This document shows, one piece after another, positions 47,905 through 56,114 of a DNA stretch of 64,000 nt. This DNA is from a methanotrophic endosymbiont of Bathymodiolus puteoserpentis (Logatchev) (GTDB lineage Bacteria; Pseudomonadota; Gammaproteobacteria; Methylococcales; Methylomonadaceae). Position 1 is the stretch's first letter; the number at the start of each line of letters is the position of its first letter. The notes beneath the pieces were generated by a model that saw nothing but the letters and a program-made list of their open reading frames with translations, was not told the DNA's origin and did not search any database. The translations under genes and the position numbers were made by a program. Location of the stretch: contig NZ_FQTQ01000108.1 in assembly GCF_900128525.1 (NCBI RefSeq), positions 1 to 64,000 of the forward strand, read 5' to 3'.

Positions 47905-48454
47905 TTAATACGCCAACCACTAACCCACCTACAGCAATTAATACACCGAAGCTCCATCGCATTTGTAATTTTATTTCTTGATGTATGTCCATAATGGATT
48001 TACTTTGCAGCTCAAATTGCTTGTCAATTTTTTCAAAGTGTTTCTCTACTTGCTCAAAACGCCTGTCAGATTCATTACGCATTTGCTCTAATTGCTTATC
48101 AACTTGCTCAAAGCGCCTGTCAGATTCATTACGCATTTGCTCTAATTGCTTATCAACTTGCTCAAAACGCCTGTCAGATTCATTACGCATTTGCTCTAAT
48201 TGCTTATCAACTTGCTCTAATTGCTTATCCACTTGCTCAAAGCGCTTTTCTACTTGCTCAAAGCGTTTATCCATTTGAGCAAAGCCCGCTAACATCAACT
48301 CTCGCTGATGCTTTAATTCCTCTTCTACTCGAGTCGTTCTTTCTCGAAGCTCTAATTCATAGCGAACATTAGCATTACCCACTTCAGGCGTGACTTGTAT
48401 TGATTTTGTAATGAGTGCTTGTATTTGTTCTATATCTTCTTGTGCTAGTGCCAT
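47891..48454 (-). CDS. Coiled-coil protein with C-terminal membrane anchor (paralogue 2)
   Basis: A 187-residue paralogue of the 45544-45885 protein. After the shared N-terminus it has a long coil of near-identical 18-residue units (QVDKQLEQMRNESDRRFE, three full copies), then LQMRWSFGVLIAVGGLVVGV as a membrane helix. The coil is encoded by a 54-base tandem repeat, so length differs between the paralogues by repeat expansion. Function is unknown. Confidence 0.7.
   Translation of the reverse strand: MALAQEDIEQIQALITKSIQVTPEVGNANVRYELELRERTTRVEEELKHQRELMLAGFAQMDKRFEQVEKRFEQVDKQLEQVDKQLEQMRNESDRRFEQVDKQLEQMRNESDRRFEQVDKQLEQMRNESDRRFEQVEKHFEKIDKQFELQSKSIMDIHQEIKLQMRWSFGVLIAVGGLVVGVLRMSS
48061..48222 (-). 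repeat. 54-base tandem repeat, three units
   Basis: Units begin at 48061, 48115 and 48169 (plus strand GCCTGTCAGATTCATTACGC...), nearly identical at nucleotide level. They encode the 18-residue coil repeat and indicate recent expansion. Confidence 0.93.
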
Positions 48455-48584
48455 AATTTATGGCCTCCTTCTATAAAAATTCGTGTATCAATGGGGTTAC
48501 ACTCGATTGAAACCATTTTCCTCCTCTTTTTCCGATACGCAGTAAGGCCAATCCTTCCACTTAATTCCCATAATGCGTTCTTAC

Positions 48585-48815
48585 TCATACAGTTAGAACA
48601 ATACATTTATCTTCTTCAATACGATAGAGGATACGGTCTTGATACGACAACCTCACTGAATAATAGCCTTTTAAGCGACCTATTAATGGCTTTCCTGCCC
48701 TCGGTTCATATGCAATCTTATTCCGTAAAATTGCTTTCGCTTTTATTTTAAGTTTCGGTGACAAGCGTTGAATATCTTTTTGGGCTTTTTTGGTAAAATA
48801 AAGCGTGTAGGGCAT
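48585..48815 (-). pseudogene. RelE/ParE-type toxin, truncated by in-frame stop
   Basis: The 76-residue frame MPYTLYFTKKAQKDIQRLSP, then GKPLIGRLKGYYSVRLSYQD and RILYRIEEDKCIVLTV is RelE/ParE-like. The last frame codon is TGA. Directly beyond it, in the same frame, VRTHYGN and a second stop appear, which is the expected C-terminal end of the family. Loss of those seven residues probably abolishes or weakens activity. It begins immediately after the stop of an antitoxin-like frame. Confidence 0.72.
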
Positions 48816-48992
48816 TTACTGAACTTCACCAAAAACATCTGCAAAACTTACAATCTCTCCCTTACTCGCATTTTGCTCAGATTCAAGCAGTTCTTCTTTG
48901 AATTGAGGTAGTGATAATAAGGAATGTGCATGAAATAACTTAGGCAACTTATAAAGTTGTTGCGTCAGGAATGGCAGTATAATTCCATTGCC
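48816..48992 (-). pseudogene. Antitoxin-like frame without a proper start
   Basis: An open frame of about 58 codons ends ...LPQFKEELLESEQNAS, KGEIVSFADVFGEVQ and TAA, directly followed by the toxin ATG. No ATG/GTG with a ribosome site is in frame, and the upstream region merges into the end of the coiled-coil gene at 49028. It reads as the C-terminal part of an antitoxin whose N-terminus has been lost. Confidence 0.55.
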
Positions 48993-49027
48993 TCAGGTGC
49001 TCATCAAATACAATTCGCATTGACTCT

Positions 49028-49486
49028 TTAAAACGCTTCAATTTTTTGTTCTAGGTTAGCTATATCGCTGGATACTTTTTGTTCTAAATTAGCCATATCG
49101 CTGGATAATTTTTGCTCCAGATTTGCCATATCGCTGGATAATTTTTGCTCCAAGTTTGCCATATCGCTAGATAACTTTTGATCTAGATTAGCTATATCAC
49201 TGGATACTTTTTGCTCCAAATTAGCCATATCGCTGGATAGTTTTTGCTCTAGGTGGCTAAAGTTTTTCTCCAGATGAGTAAATTTTTGCTCCAATGCAAA
49301 CACACTGCCGACCACTTCATTCAGTTTTGTATCCAGGTGATTGATATGATTATATTGAGACTTTAACAAGAGGGTATTAATATCATCTTGTGTTAAGGCA
49401 CCTCCACCTGAGAATTTTTCTTCTATTTCTTTAAGCTTGGGGGAGATCATTTCGATTAACATATCATCAACTTTGGTTTTGTTCAT
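49028..49486 (-). CDS. Hendecad-repeat coiled-coil protein, copy A (lacks membrane tail)
   Basis: The 152-residue protein starts MNKTKVDDMLIEMISPKLKE, has FSGGGALTQDDINTLLLKS, then six consecutive 11-residue units of the type LEQKLSSDMAN or LEQKVSSDIAN. It ends abruptly at KIEAF, whereas copy B continues into a membrane helix, so copy A has lost its C-terminus to the neighbouring toxin-antitoxin remnant. Function is unknown. Eleven-residue repeats indicate a right-handed or straight coiled coil. Confidence 0.7.
   Translation of the reverse strand: MNKTKVDDMLIEMISPKLKEIEEKFSGGGALTQDDINTLLLKSQYNHINHLDTKLNEVVGSVFALEQKFTHLEKNFSHLEQKLSSDMANLEQKVSSDIANLDQKLSSDMANLEQKLSSDMANLEQKLSSDMANLEQKVSSDIANLEQKIEAF
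49055..49252 (-). repeat. 33-base tandem repeat in copy A, six units
   Basis: Six units encode the 11-residue coil repeat. The matching array in copy B (49603-49734) has four units. Copy number therefore varies between tandem gene copies. Confidence 0.9.
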
Positions 49487-49488
49487 CG

Positions 49489-49968
49489 CTAAAATTTATC
49501 TATAATTTTTGATAATGTTAAAAAGGCACCGATAACAACAATCAGCGTCATCATATTTTTATTCAGTGCTTTTTGTATGGTCGCTTCAATTTTTTGTTCT
49601 AGGTTAGCTATATCGCTGGATACTTTTTGTTCCAAATTAGCCATATCGCTGGATAATTTTTGCTCCAGATTCGCCATATCGCTAGATAACTTTTGATCTA
49701 GGTTAGCTATATCACTGGATACTTTTTGCTCTAGGTGGCTAAAGTTTTGTTCTAAATGAGTAAATTTTTTCTCTAATGCAAAGACACTGCTGACCACTTC
49801 ATTTAGCTTTGTATCTAAGTGGTTGATATGATTGTATTGAGACTTTAATAAAAGGGTATTGATATCATCTTGTGTTAAAGCTCCCCCACCTGAGAATTTT
49901 TCTTCTATTTCTTTAAGCTTGGGGGCGATCATTTCGATCAACATATCATCAACTTTGGTTTTATTCAT
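49489..49968 (-). CDS. Hendecad-repeat coiled-coil protein, copy B (membrane-anchored)
   Basis: The 159-residue intact form. The N-terminus matches copy A nearly residue for residue, then come four 11-residue units and a tail EATIQKALNKNMMTLIVVIG followed by AFLTLSKIIDKF, which includes one membrane helix. The stop is 3 bases upstream of the copy A start. Sequence beyond its own ATG (49975-49997) again matches a copy's 3' end, so the gene arose in a tandem array. Confidence 0.72.
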   Translation of the reverse strand: MNKTKVDDMLIEMIAPKLKEIEEKFSGGGALTQDDINTLLLKSQYNHINHLDTKLNEVVSSVFALEKKFTHLEQNFSHLEQKVSSDIANLDQKLSSDMANLEQKLSSDMANLEQKVSSDIANLEQKIEATIQKALNKNMMTLIVVIGAFLTLSKIIDKF

Positions 49969-50007
49969 CGCTAAAATTTATCTATAATTTTTGATTTAGA
50001 ATAATTG

Positions 50008-50080
50008 TGTAGAATGTGCTGACGCTAGGAAGCGCATCAGCTTTGCAAAAGATGCGCTTCGTTCCTCAGCGCATCCTACA
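50008..50080. repeat. Palindromic repeat, family GATGCGCTTCGTTCCTCAGC (copy 2)
   Basis: TGTAGAATGTGCTGA pairs with TCAGCGCATCCTACA, and an inner stem, GCGCATC/GATGCGC, lies around AGCTTTGCAAAA. It has inserted within the coiled-coil gene array. Confidence 0.88.
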
Positions 50081-50118
50081 TAGGAGAGCATGACTTGTAT
50101 CACACCTTAAGTATGTAA

Positions 50119-50284
50119 TCAAAATTTATCTATAATTTTTGATAATGTGAGAAAGGCTCCGATAACAACAATTAGCGTCATCATATTTTTATTCAGTGCT
50201 TTTTGTATGGTCGCTTCAATTTTTTGTTTTAAGCTTGGGGGCGATCATTTCGATCAACATATCATCAACTTTGGTTTTGTTCAT
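50119..50284 (-). pseudogene. Third copy of the hendecad coiled-coil gene, internally deleted
   Basis: On the minus strand it starts MNKTKVDDMLIEMIAPKLK and then jumps to sequence encoding QKIEATIQKALNKNMMTLIV in another frame, ending with the same TM tail and stop region. The whole coil and the loop before it are missing, and the join shifts the frame, so it is dead. It demonstrates a three-copy array. Confidence 0.85.
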
Positions 50285-50571
50285 CTCTGATCCTTGTCAT
50301 AGCATTATAATGTCATTGTATCAAGAAATAGACACATCAAACTAAATAGTAAAACAAGAAATTAAACATGATGAGAGCTGAAGAAAAACCAGCTCTTACT
50401 CGGTTTATGTTTTTATTTATGGTGAGTTATTGCTTTCTCATTAATCAAATTGTAAAGTTTAGATCGCGCTTCTGTTACATTAAGAATTGTCATATATTCA
50501 CCCCAATAACAAAGGCACGTTATGACGTACGTAGGGCCAATATGTATTTGTAAATCATAAACCTCTATTTA
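50285..50571. other. Intergenic region, no gene seen
   Basis: A 61-codon plus-strand frame here has no family features or ribosome-binding site and is not accepted. The region separates the coiled-coil array from hypE. Confidence 0.4.
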
Positions 50572-51618
50572 CTAGCAAATCCTAGGTAACTGCTCGCCAC
50601 TCAATAAATCTAAAACTCGACTTATACCAAATTCAGTTTTTAAAGTGAGCATGCCCTGCTCTGCTGTTTGCTTAACTGTACCAATTCTATTTGCTTGCTT
50701 ACCTAAAGGATGGTTGCGCATAATCTGTAGCGCTTGCTCTACGTTATCCTCTGGTACGATTAAAGCAAAGCAACCTTCATTGGCAATATAGAGGGGATCA
50801 AAACCGAGAATTTCACATAAACTTTGCACGTCATCGTGTATGGGCAGGTCTATATGAGCAATTTCCATATGCACTTGCGCACTTGTTGCTAGTTCAATCA
50901 ATGTACTCGCTAGTCCACCCCGCGTTAAATCACGCAGACAATGTATGGCAATATTTGCTTGTAGCAAATCATTGACTAAGCCAGAAACATCAGCGCAATC
51001 ACTTTGAATATTGCTTTTAAAATCAAACCCATCACGCTCCAGCATAACGGCTAAGCCGTGCCGCCCTAAATCACTATTAATGAGAATAACATCATCAGGG
51101 CGAATGGCTTGGGCATTAATTGCTTGTTTTGTTTCTAGGATGCCTACACCGGCAGTATTAATATATAGCCCATCTGCTTTGCCGTGCTCGACGACTTTAG
51201 TGTCACCGGTCACAATGCTCACCCCTGCGGCACTGGCTGTGGCTTGCATGGAGGTTAATAGGCGACGTAAATCTTTAATGGCAAATCCTTCTTCTAAAAT
51301 TAGCGAACAAGTGAGGTATAAAGGCTTTGCACCGCTCATTGCCAAGTCATTTAAGGTACCGCAAACAGCTAGCTTACCTATATCCCCACCTGGAAAGAAA
51401 AGTGGTTTGACCACATAAGAGTCCGTTGTAAAGGCAATGTTTGCGCTATTAATAGGCAAAACAGCACTGTCATTTTTTTGCGCTAAGATCGGATTATTAA
51501 AAATCGGTTGCACCACATCATCTAATAATTGCTGCATTAAACGCCCGCCGCCGCCATGTGCCATAACGATGCGTTCATAATGCAGTGGCACGGGGCAATT
51601 TAATTTTATTTCAGTCAT
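50572..51618 (-). CDS. hypE: Hydrogenase maturation protein HypE
   Basis: Dehydrates the carbamoyl group on its C-terminal Cys to a cyano ligand for the [NiFe] centre. The 348-residue protein starts MTEIKLNCPVPLHYERIVMA, has HGGGGRLMQQLLDDVV and ends in PRIC, the modified Cys. The frame is open upstream, but the ATG at 51618 gives the family start and overlaps hypD by 8 bases. Confidence 0.95.
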   Translation of the reverse strand: MTEIKLNCPVPLHYERIVMAHGGGGRLMQQLLDDVVQPIFNNPILAQKNDSAVLPINSANIAFTTDSYVVKPLFFPGGDIGKLAVCGTLNDLAMSGAKPLYLTCSLILEEGFAIKDLRRLLTSMQATASAAGVSIVTGDTKVVEHGKADGLYINTAGVGILETKQAINAQAIRPDDVILINSDLGRHGLAVMLERDGFDFKSNIQSDCADVSGLVNDLLQANIAIHCLRDLTRGGLASTLIELATSAQVHMEIAHIDLPIHDDVQSLCEILGFDPLYIANEGCFALIVPEDNVEQALQIMRNHPLGKQANRIGTVKQTAEQGMLTLKTEFGISRVLDLLSGEQLPRIC

Positions 51619-52705
51619 TTTGATAACGTCGGTAACGATAATAAGCGGCGCAAGCGCCTTCTGAAGAAACCATGGTTGCACCTAATGGATGTTCTGGCGT
51701 GCAAGTGGTGTTAAATTCGGGGCATTGCACTGGCTTAATTAATCCTTTTAAAATCTCACCACTGCGACATGCTTTGGGTTCATCAGGCTGAATATCGGCT
51801 ACGGAAAAGTATTTTTCAGCATTCCAAGCATCATATTCAGGACTTAAGGCTAAGCCACTATCAACAATATTCCCCATACCACGCCATTGTCTATCGACTA
51901 TTATATAAACTTGCTGCATAAGTTGCTGGGCAGTGACATTACCTTGTTCAGTGACTACACGTTTAAATTGGTTGTCAACACGATAGGTTTCTGCTTCTAG
52001 TTGTTGTATACATTGATAGATGCCTTGCAATATATCGACTGGCTCAAAACCGGTAATAGCAATCGGGGTTTTATATTGCTCACTAATGGCGTGATATTCA
52101 TGATAACCCATAATGCTACATACATGGCCAGCGCCTAAAAAACCTTGCACGGTATTATCTGGCGCATCTAATAAAGCTTGCATAACAGGTGGCACACGCA
52201 CATGGCACACCAGCATATAAAAATTAGTTAAAGCCCGTTGTTTGGCTTGATAAATAGCTAAAGCGCAAGTTGGAGCGGTGGTTTCAAAGCCTACAGCGAA
52301 AAATACAATTTGTTTACTTGGGTTGTCTTCCGCCAAGTTAAGCGCTTCGAGAGGTGAATAGATAATACGTATATCTGCTCCCTGAGATTTAAGGCTTAAT
52401 AAATCATCCTGAGAACCTGGCACCCGCAACATATCGCCAAAGGAACAAAATATGACATTATCTTGCTGCGCAATGGCTAGTGCTTTATCTATATAAGCAA
52501 TCGGGGTAACACAAACGGGGCAGCCAGGGCCGTGAACTAAATTAATGTTTTCAGGCAATAATTGATCTAAGCCATGCTTGATAATGCTATGCGTTTGTCC
52601 ACCGCAAACCTCCATAATCGTCCAAGGTTGCGTGGTAATGTCGGCAATAGCTTGTGCCCATTTTTTTACGGTTTCAGGATCTCGGTATTCATTAACAAAT
52701 TTCAT
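51611..52705 (-). CDS. hypD: Hydrogenase maturation protein HypD
   Basis: Fe-S scaffold where the Fe(CN)2CO unit is assembled with HypC. The 364-residue protein has MEVCGGQTHSIIKHGLDQL, HGPGCPVCVTP and a C-terminal Cys cluster region (CRSGEILKGLIKPVQCPEF). An in-frame ATG lies five codons upstream, but AAGG occurs just before the ATG at 52705. Confidence 0.96.
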   Translation of the reverse strand: MKFVNEYRDPETVKKWAQAIADITTQPWTIMEVCGGQTHSIIKHGLDQLLPENINLVHGPGCPVCVTPIAYIDKALAIAQQDNVIFCSFGDMLRVPGSQDDLLSLKSQGADIRIIYSPLEALNLAEDNPSKQIVFFAVGFETTAPTCALAIYQAKQRALTNFYMLVCHVRVPPVMQALLDAPDNTVQGFLGAGHVCSIMGYHEYHAISEQYKTPIAITGFEPVDILQGIYQCIQQLEAETYRVDNQFKRVVTEQGNVTAQQLMQQVYIIVDRQWRGMGNIVDSGLALSPEYDAWNAEKYFSVADIQPDEPKACRSGEILKGLIKPVQCPEFNTTCTPEHPLGATMVSSEGACAAYYRYRRYQND

Positions 52706-52807
52706 ATGCCTTGTTTCCATTGCAATTATTTATATTTTGAATTTTTTCTTATCTCTTAATCTGATGGCAGTGACTCCCTAGCAGGGTTGGATTGGGGAAC
52801 AAAAACA

Positions 52808-53044
52808 TTAGTCGCTTAAGGCATCCATTTGTGCAAAGACTAATAAGCTTTGTTCAGCTTCTTCTTGATCTAAAACTGAAAGAGCAAAGCCAGCATGAAT
52901 AATCACATAATCATCTACCTTTGCTTCAGGTACATAAGCCAAACTAACCTGCGTACTAATACCAGAAAATTCAACTAGCCCTGTACGGCTTAGTGAGCCA
53001 GCTTCGCTAATACTAATAACTTTACCGGGTACGGCTAAACACAT
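52808..53044 (-). CDS. hypC: Hydrogenase maturation chaperone HypC
   Basis: Carries the Fe unit from HypD to the hydrogenase large subunit. The 78-residue protein starts MCLAVPGKVISI, with the essential Cys2, and has AKVDDYVIIHAGFALSVLDQ. It lies 9 bases after hypF and about 100 bases before hypD. Confidence 0.96.
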   Translation of the reverse strand: MCLAVPGKVISISEAGSLSRTGLVEFSGISTQVSLAYVPEAKVDDYVIIHAGFALSVLDQEEAEQSLLVFAQMDALSD

Positions 53045-53053
53045 AAGTCTCTC

Positions 53054-55312
53054 TCATTTATTTTTATAAAAATGGGCATAGTATAACTGCCCTAAAGCAA
53101 GCCCTGCATCGTTGCTTGGGATTTGTTCATGGCTATAGACCTGAAAACCTGCACATTCTAATACTTGATGTATTTTTTCGGTTAAAACCACATTCTGAAA
53201 GCAACCGCCACTTAAAACAACCTGCTTTTCACCGGCTTGTTGAGCGATACGTAAAACAATATCTGCTAAAGTATTATGAAATTTTGCCGCGATCAGCTCA
53301 GCACTTAACACTGGCAAATCAATTACAATTTGCTGGAACATTTCCTGCCAATTAATAATAATCGGTTGTGTCGGTACAAACGGACAGGCATAAATCTCAG
53401 TTGTGTTTGATAAAGAAGCAGCCGCTTCCAAGCAACTCGCCGCCTGCCCTTCATATCCATTAAGCTGGCAAAGGTTTAATAAACTCGCCACAGCATCAAA
53501 TAATCTTCCCATACTACTACTTTTCGGGGTATTTAGCTTAGTTTTTAAAGCAATATTTAATATGTGTAATTCCTTAGCAGTAAAGCTTTGCACACAAGCG
53601 AGCTGCCCCGCTACACCTTGCCACTGCTCACCAAATAATTGATAAAGAATAGCTATCGCTACTCTGCGCGGCTCTTGATTGGCCTTATCTCCCCCCACTA
53701 ATAATAAGGGCTGAATATGTGCAAAACGTTTAATTGCTTGAGGCTGAATCAGAAAAAATTCTCCGCCCCAACTACTGTTATCTTCACCTAGGCCTGTGCC
53801 ATCCCAAGTAATGGCTAATGCCGGTGGCTTTAACTGATGTTCAGCTAGGCAAGAAAAAGCATGTGCATGATGATGCTGAACAGCCATACGTGGCAAAGGA
53901 CTTTGCGCTGCATAGTGACTAGTAAAATAATCAGGATGCAGATCATGAATATGTTGTTTAACGGGCATATTATAAAAAGTCTGGGCATCAACTACTGACT
54001 GCTTAAAATGCGCTTGATTCGCTAGGCTATGCATATCGCCTAAATACTGGCTCAGTAGCACATATCCTTGATAACTGAATGCCCAGCTACTTTTTAAATG
54101 CCCACCCAACGCGAGTATATTACTGTCAACTGGCAAAGAAACAGGTAATGGTGCATAGCCTCTAGCGCGCCGTAAAACACGCGGTTTATTGGTGATCACT
54201 CGAACAATGGAATCATCTAAAGCACGCAGAATCACACGGTCATGCAGTAAATAATAATCAGCAATATCAGATAACAACGTTAAAGCCTGTTGATCATCAG
54301 TGCAAATTGGCTCACCTGCTCGATTAGCACTGGTGGCAATAAGGGGCTGCATAAAGGCTTGCATAATAAGATGCTGCAAACCAGAACTGGGCAACATAAC
54401 AGCCAATAAATGACTACTCGGTGCAACCGCCTGATATTGTGTTATAGATACGTGTTTTTTCAGTAATACAATAGGTGCCATAGCCGACTGTAAAGCCTGT
54501 TGCTCTTGCTCATTGACGAAGCACAAAGATTTCACCATAGCCAAATCAGTCGCCAATAAAGCAAAGGGCTTGGCTGGACGCTTTTTTTTGCGCCGTAATC
54601 GTGCAACCGCTACTTTGTCCTGTGCATTAACTAACAACTGATAGCCGCCAATTCCCTTAACTGCGACAATTTTTCCTGCCTGCAATTGCTTTATACAGGC
54701 AATTAAAGCCTGCTCTTTAATCGCTAATGCTTGCCCCTGTGCATCCAGCCACTGTAGCGCTGGGCCACATTCAGAGCAGGCAATAGTTTGTGCGTGAAAG
54801 CGTCTATTTTCAGGGGTGGAAAAATCTTTCTGACAAGCAGCACATAAAGGATAATCAGCCATTGTCGTGCGCGCTCGATCATACGGCTGCTGTGTCATAA
54901 TGCTATAGCGCGGTCCGCACTGACAACAACTAATCAAGGGATATTGATAGTATCGACTAGTAGGATTAAATAATTCAGCAACACAATCAGTACATGTTGC
55001 TATATCGGGCAAGACAAATAATGAAGCTTGACTATCAAACTGGCTCGGTTTAATAGTGAAATGAGGAAAATTTTCTAAAGGAAGAGGCTCACTGGTGAGT
55101 GATTTTATTTGCGCAAAAGGCGGTAAAGTATTTTTTAACTCAGCTAAAAATTTTTGCTGTAAATCAGAAGAGCTTTCTATATGTAAACTAATACCAGAGT
55201 TGGTATTGGCGATCCAGCCTTTTTGCTGGTATTGACCTGCTAATCTATAAACAAAGGGGCGAAATCCAACGCCCTGTAAAAATCCATTCAGCTGTATATG
55301 TAAATGCTGCAT
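53054..55312 (-). CDS. hypF: Carbamoyltransferase HypF
   Basis: Transfers carbamoyl from carbamoyl phosphate to HypE. The 752-residue protein has an acylphosphatase domain (IQLNGFLQGVGFRPFVYRLA), two zinc fingers (CTDCVAELF and CQCGPRYS; CAACQKDF and CSECGPALQW), a YrdC-like domain (KPFALLATDLAMVK, RARGYAPLPVSL) and a Kae1-like domain (VQHHHAHAFSCLAEH, VLSGGCFQNVVL). ATG 55312 is used because the codon before it is only TTG. It heads the hypF-C-D-E run. hypA and hypB are not present here. Confidence 0.95.
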   Translation of the reverse strand: MQHLHIQLNGFLQGVGFRPFVYRLAGQYQQKGWIANTNSGISLHIESSSDLQQKFLAELKNTLPPFAQIKSLTSEPLPLENFPHFTIKPSQFDSQASLFVLPDIATCTDCVAELFNPTSRYYQYPLISCCQCGPRYSIMTQQPYDRARTTMADYPLCAACQKDFSTPENRRFHAQTIACSECGPALQWLDAQGQALAIKEQALIACIKQLQAGKIVAVKGIGGYQLLVNAQDKVAVARLRRKKKRPAKPFALLATDLAMVKSLCFVNEQEQQALQSAMAPIVLLKKHVSITQYQAVAPSSHLLAVMLPSSGLQHLIMQAFMQPLIATSANRAGEPICTDDQQALTLLSDIADYYLLHDRVILRALDDSIVRVITNKPRVLRRARGYAPLPVSLPVDSNILALGGHLKSSWAFSYQGYVLLSQYLGDMHSLANQAHFKQSVVDAQTFYNMPVKQHIHDLHPDYFTSHYAAQSPLPRMAVQHHHAHAFSCLAEHQLKPPALAITWDGTGLGEDNSSWGGEFFLIQPQAIKRFAHIQPLLLVGGDKANQEPRRVAIAILYQLFGEQWQGVAGQLACVQSFTAKELHILNIALKTKLNTPKSSSMGRLFDAVASLLNLCQLNGYEGQAASCLEAAASLSNTTEIYACPFVPTQPIIINWQEMFQQIVIDLPVLSAELIAAKFHNTLADIVLRIAQQAGEKQVVLSGGCFQNVVLTEKIHQVLECAGFQVYSHEQIPSNDAGLALGQLYYAHFYKNK

Positions 55313-55419
55313 CAACTAGGGAATTTTAAAACCCGCTTTAGAGCCCTGCTGCCATTAAGTACAATAATGGTGCAATGAGTGGGTATGAGCATTTGAATGA
55401 GACCCCTAGACATAAAAAA

Positions 55420-55465
55420 GGCGCATCACATAAGCGATGCGCTTCGTTCCTCAGCACACCCTACA
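55420..55465. repeat. Palindromic repeat, family GATGCGCTTCGTTCCTCAGC (copy 3)
   Basis: GCGCATCACATAAGC then GATGCGCTTCGTTCCTCAGC and ACACCCTACA. It lies just outside the left end of the IS200-type element. Confidence 0.85.
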
Positions 55466-55479
55466 ACACTTTTTGAGTC

Positions 55480-56105
55480 AAATACCTCCGGCAAAGCCGG
55501 AGGCTTGAAAACCGTGAACCGCTCGAAGCGGGTTAATTCATTTACCACCTAAAGGTAGCGGTGCTTTAAAATAGATCCAGTTGCTCTATTCGCTTATCTT
55601 CATCTTCTTGATGCTTAATATAATTTCTCACGGTCTCCTCATCTCTACCCACGGTTGAAACATAATATCCTCTGGCCCAAAAACTCTGCCCCGTAAAATT
55701 CTTTCTTCGCCCCATATAAGTTCGAGCTATAGATATGGCGCTCTTTCCTTTAATAAACCCCACAACCTGTGACACCGAGTATTTTGGAGGGATCGATATT
55801 AGAATATGCACATGATCCGACATCAAATGTCCTTCTTCAATTTTACATTCTTTCTGACGGGCTAAATCCTTGAGAGTAGCACCCAGATACTGCCTCAAAT
55901 CCTTATACAGGCTTTTCTTTCTATATTTGGGTATCCAGACTATATGATACTTACATTCCCATTTAGTATGATTTAAACTATTTTCTGTATTCATCGTTTG
56001 TTTCCTTATCTTTTGAACTTTCGGCGGTTCACAGATAGGGAGACTCACGATGATTCCCGTAATTGTCAAACTTTATGAGTCCCCCAGCAAAGCTGGGGGT
56101 TTACT
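55480..56105 (-). mobile_element. IS200/IS605-family insertion sequence
   Basis: A single Y1-transposase gene is bounded by two end hairpins of the same design: CCTCCGGC-AAA-GCCGGAGG (55485-55503) and CCCCCAGC-AAA-GCTGGGGG (56081-56099). IS200-group elements use such subterminal hairpins for single-strand transposition and make no target duplication. An additional small hairpin (CCGCT-CGA-AGCGG, 55519-55531) lies on the transposase 3' side. The exact ends cannot be fixed from sequence alone. Confidence 0.85.
55566..55994 (-). CDS. tnpA: IS200-type Y1 transposase TnpA
   Basis: The 142-residue product has the IS200 opening LNHTKWECKYHIVWIPKYRK, the metal-binding HUH motif in HLMSDHVHILISIPP and the catalytic Tyr region GRDEETVRNYIKHQEDED. 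The frame is open upstream through the left hairpin region, but the ATG at 55994 gives the family start. It appears intact and no TnpB is present. Confidence 0.93.
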   Translation of the reverse strand: MNTENSLNHTKWECKYHIVWIPKYRKKSLYKDLRQYLGATLKDLARQKECKIEEGHLMSDHVHILISIPPKYSVSQVVGFIKGKSAISIARTYMGRRKNFTGQSFWARGYYVSTVGRDEETVRNYIKHQEDEDKRIEQLDLF

Positions 56106-56114
56106 TATTAGAAA

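Noticed and set aside
47985-48278. Plus-strand Cys-rich repeat frame (CSKRLSDSLRICSN units)
   Set aside because: It is only the reverse-strand reading of the 54-base repeat in the coiled-coil gene.
49055-49734. Regular 33-base repeats that could suggest a CRISPR array
   Set aside because: The units are contiguous with no spacers and stay in frame as an 11-residue protein repeat.
50368-50553. Plus-strand 61-codon frame upstream of hypE
   Set aside because: It has no ribosome site, family resemblance or neighbour support, and lies in an intergenic stretch of decayed repeats.
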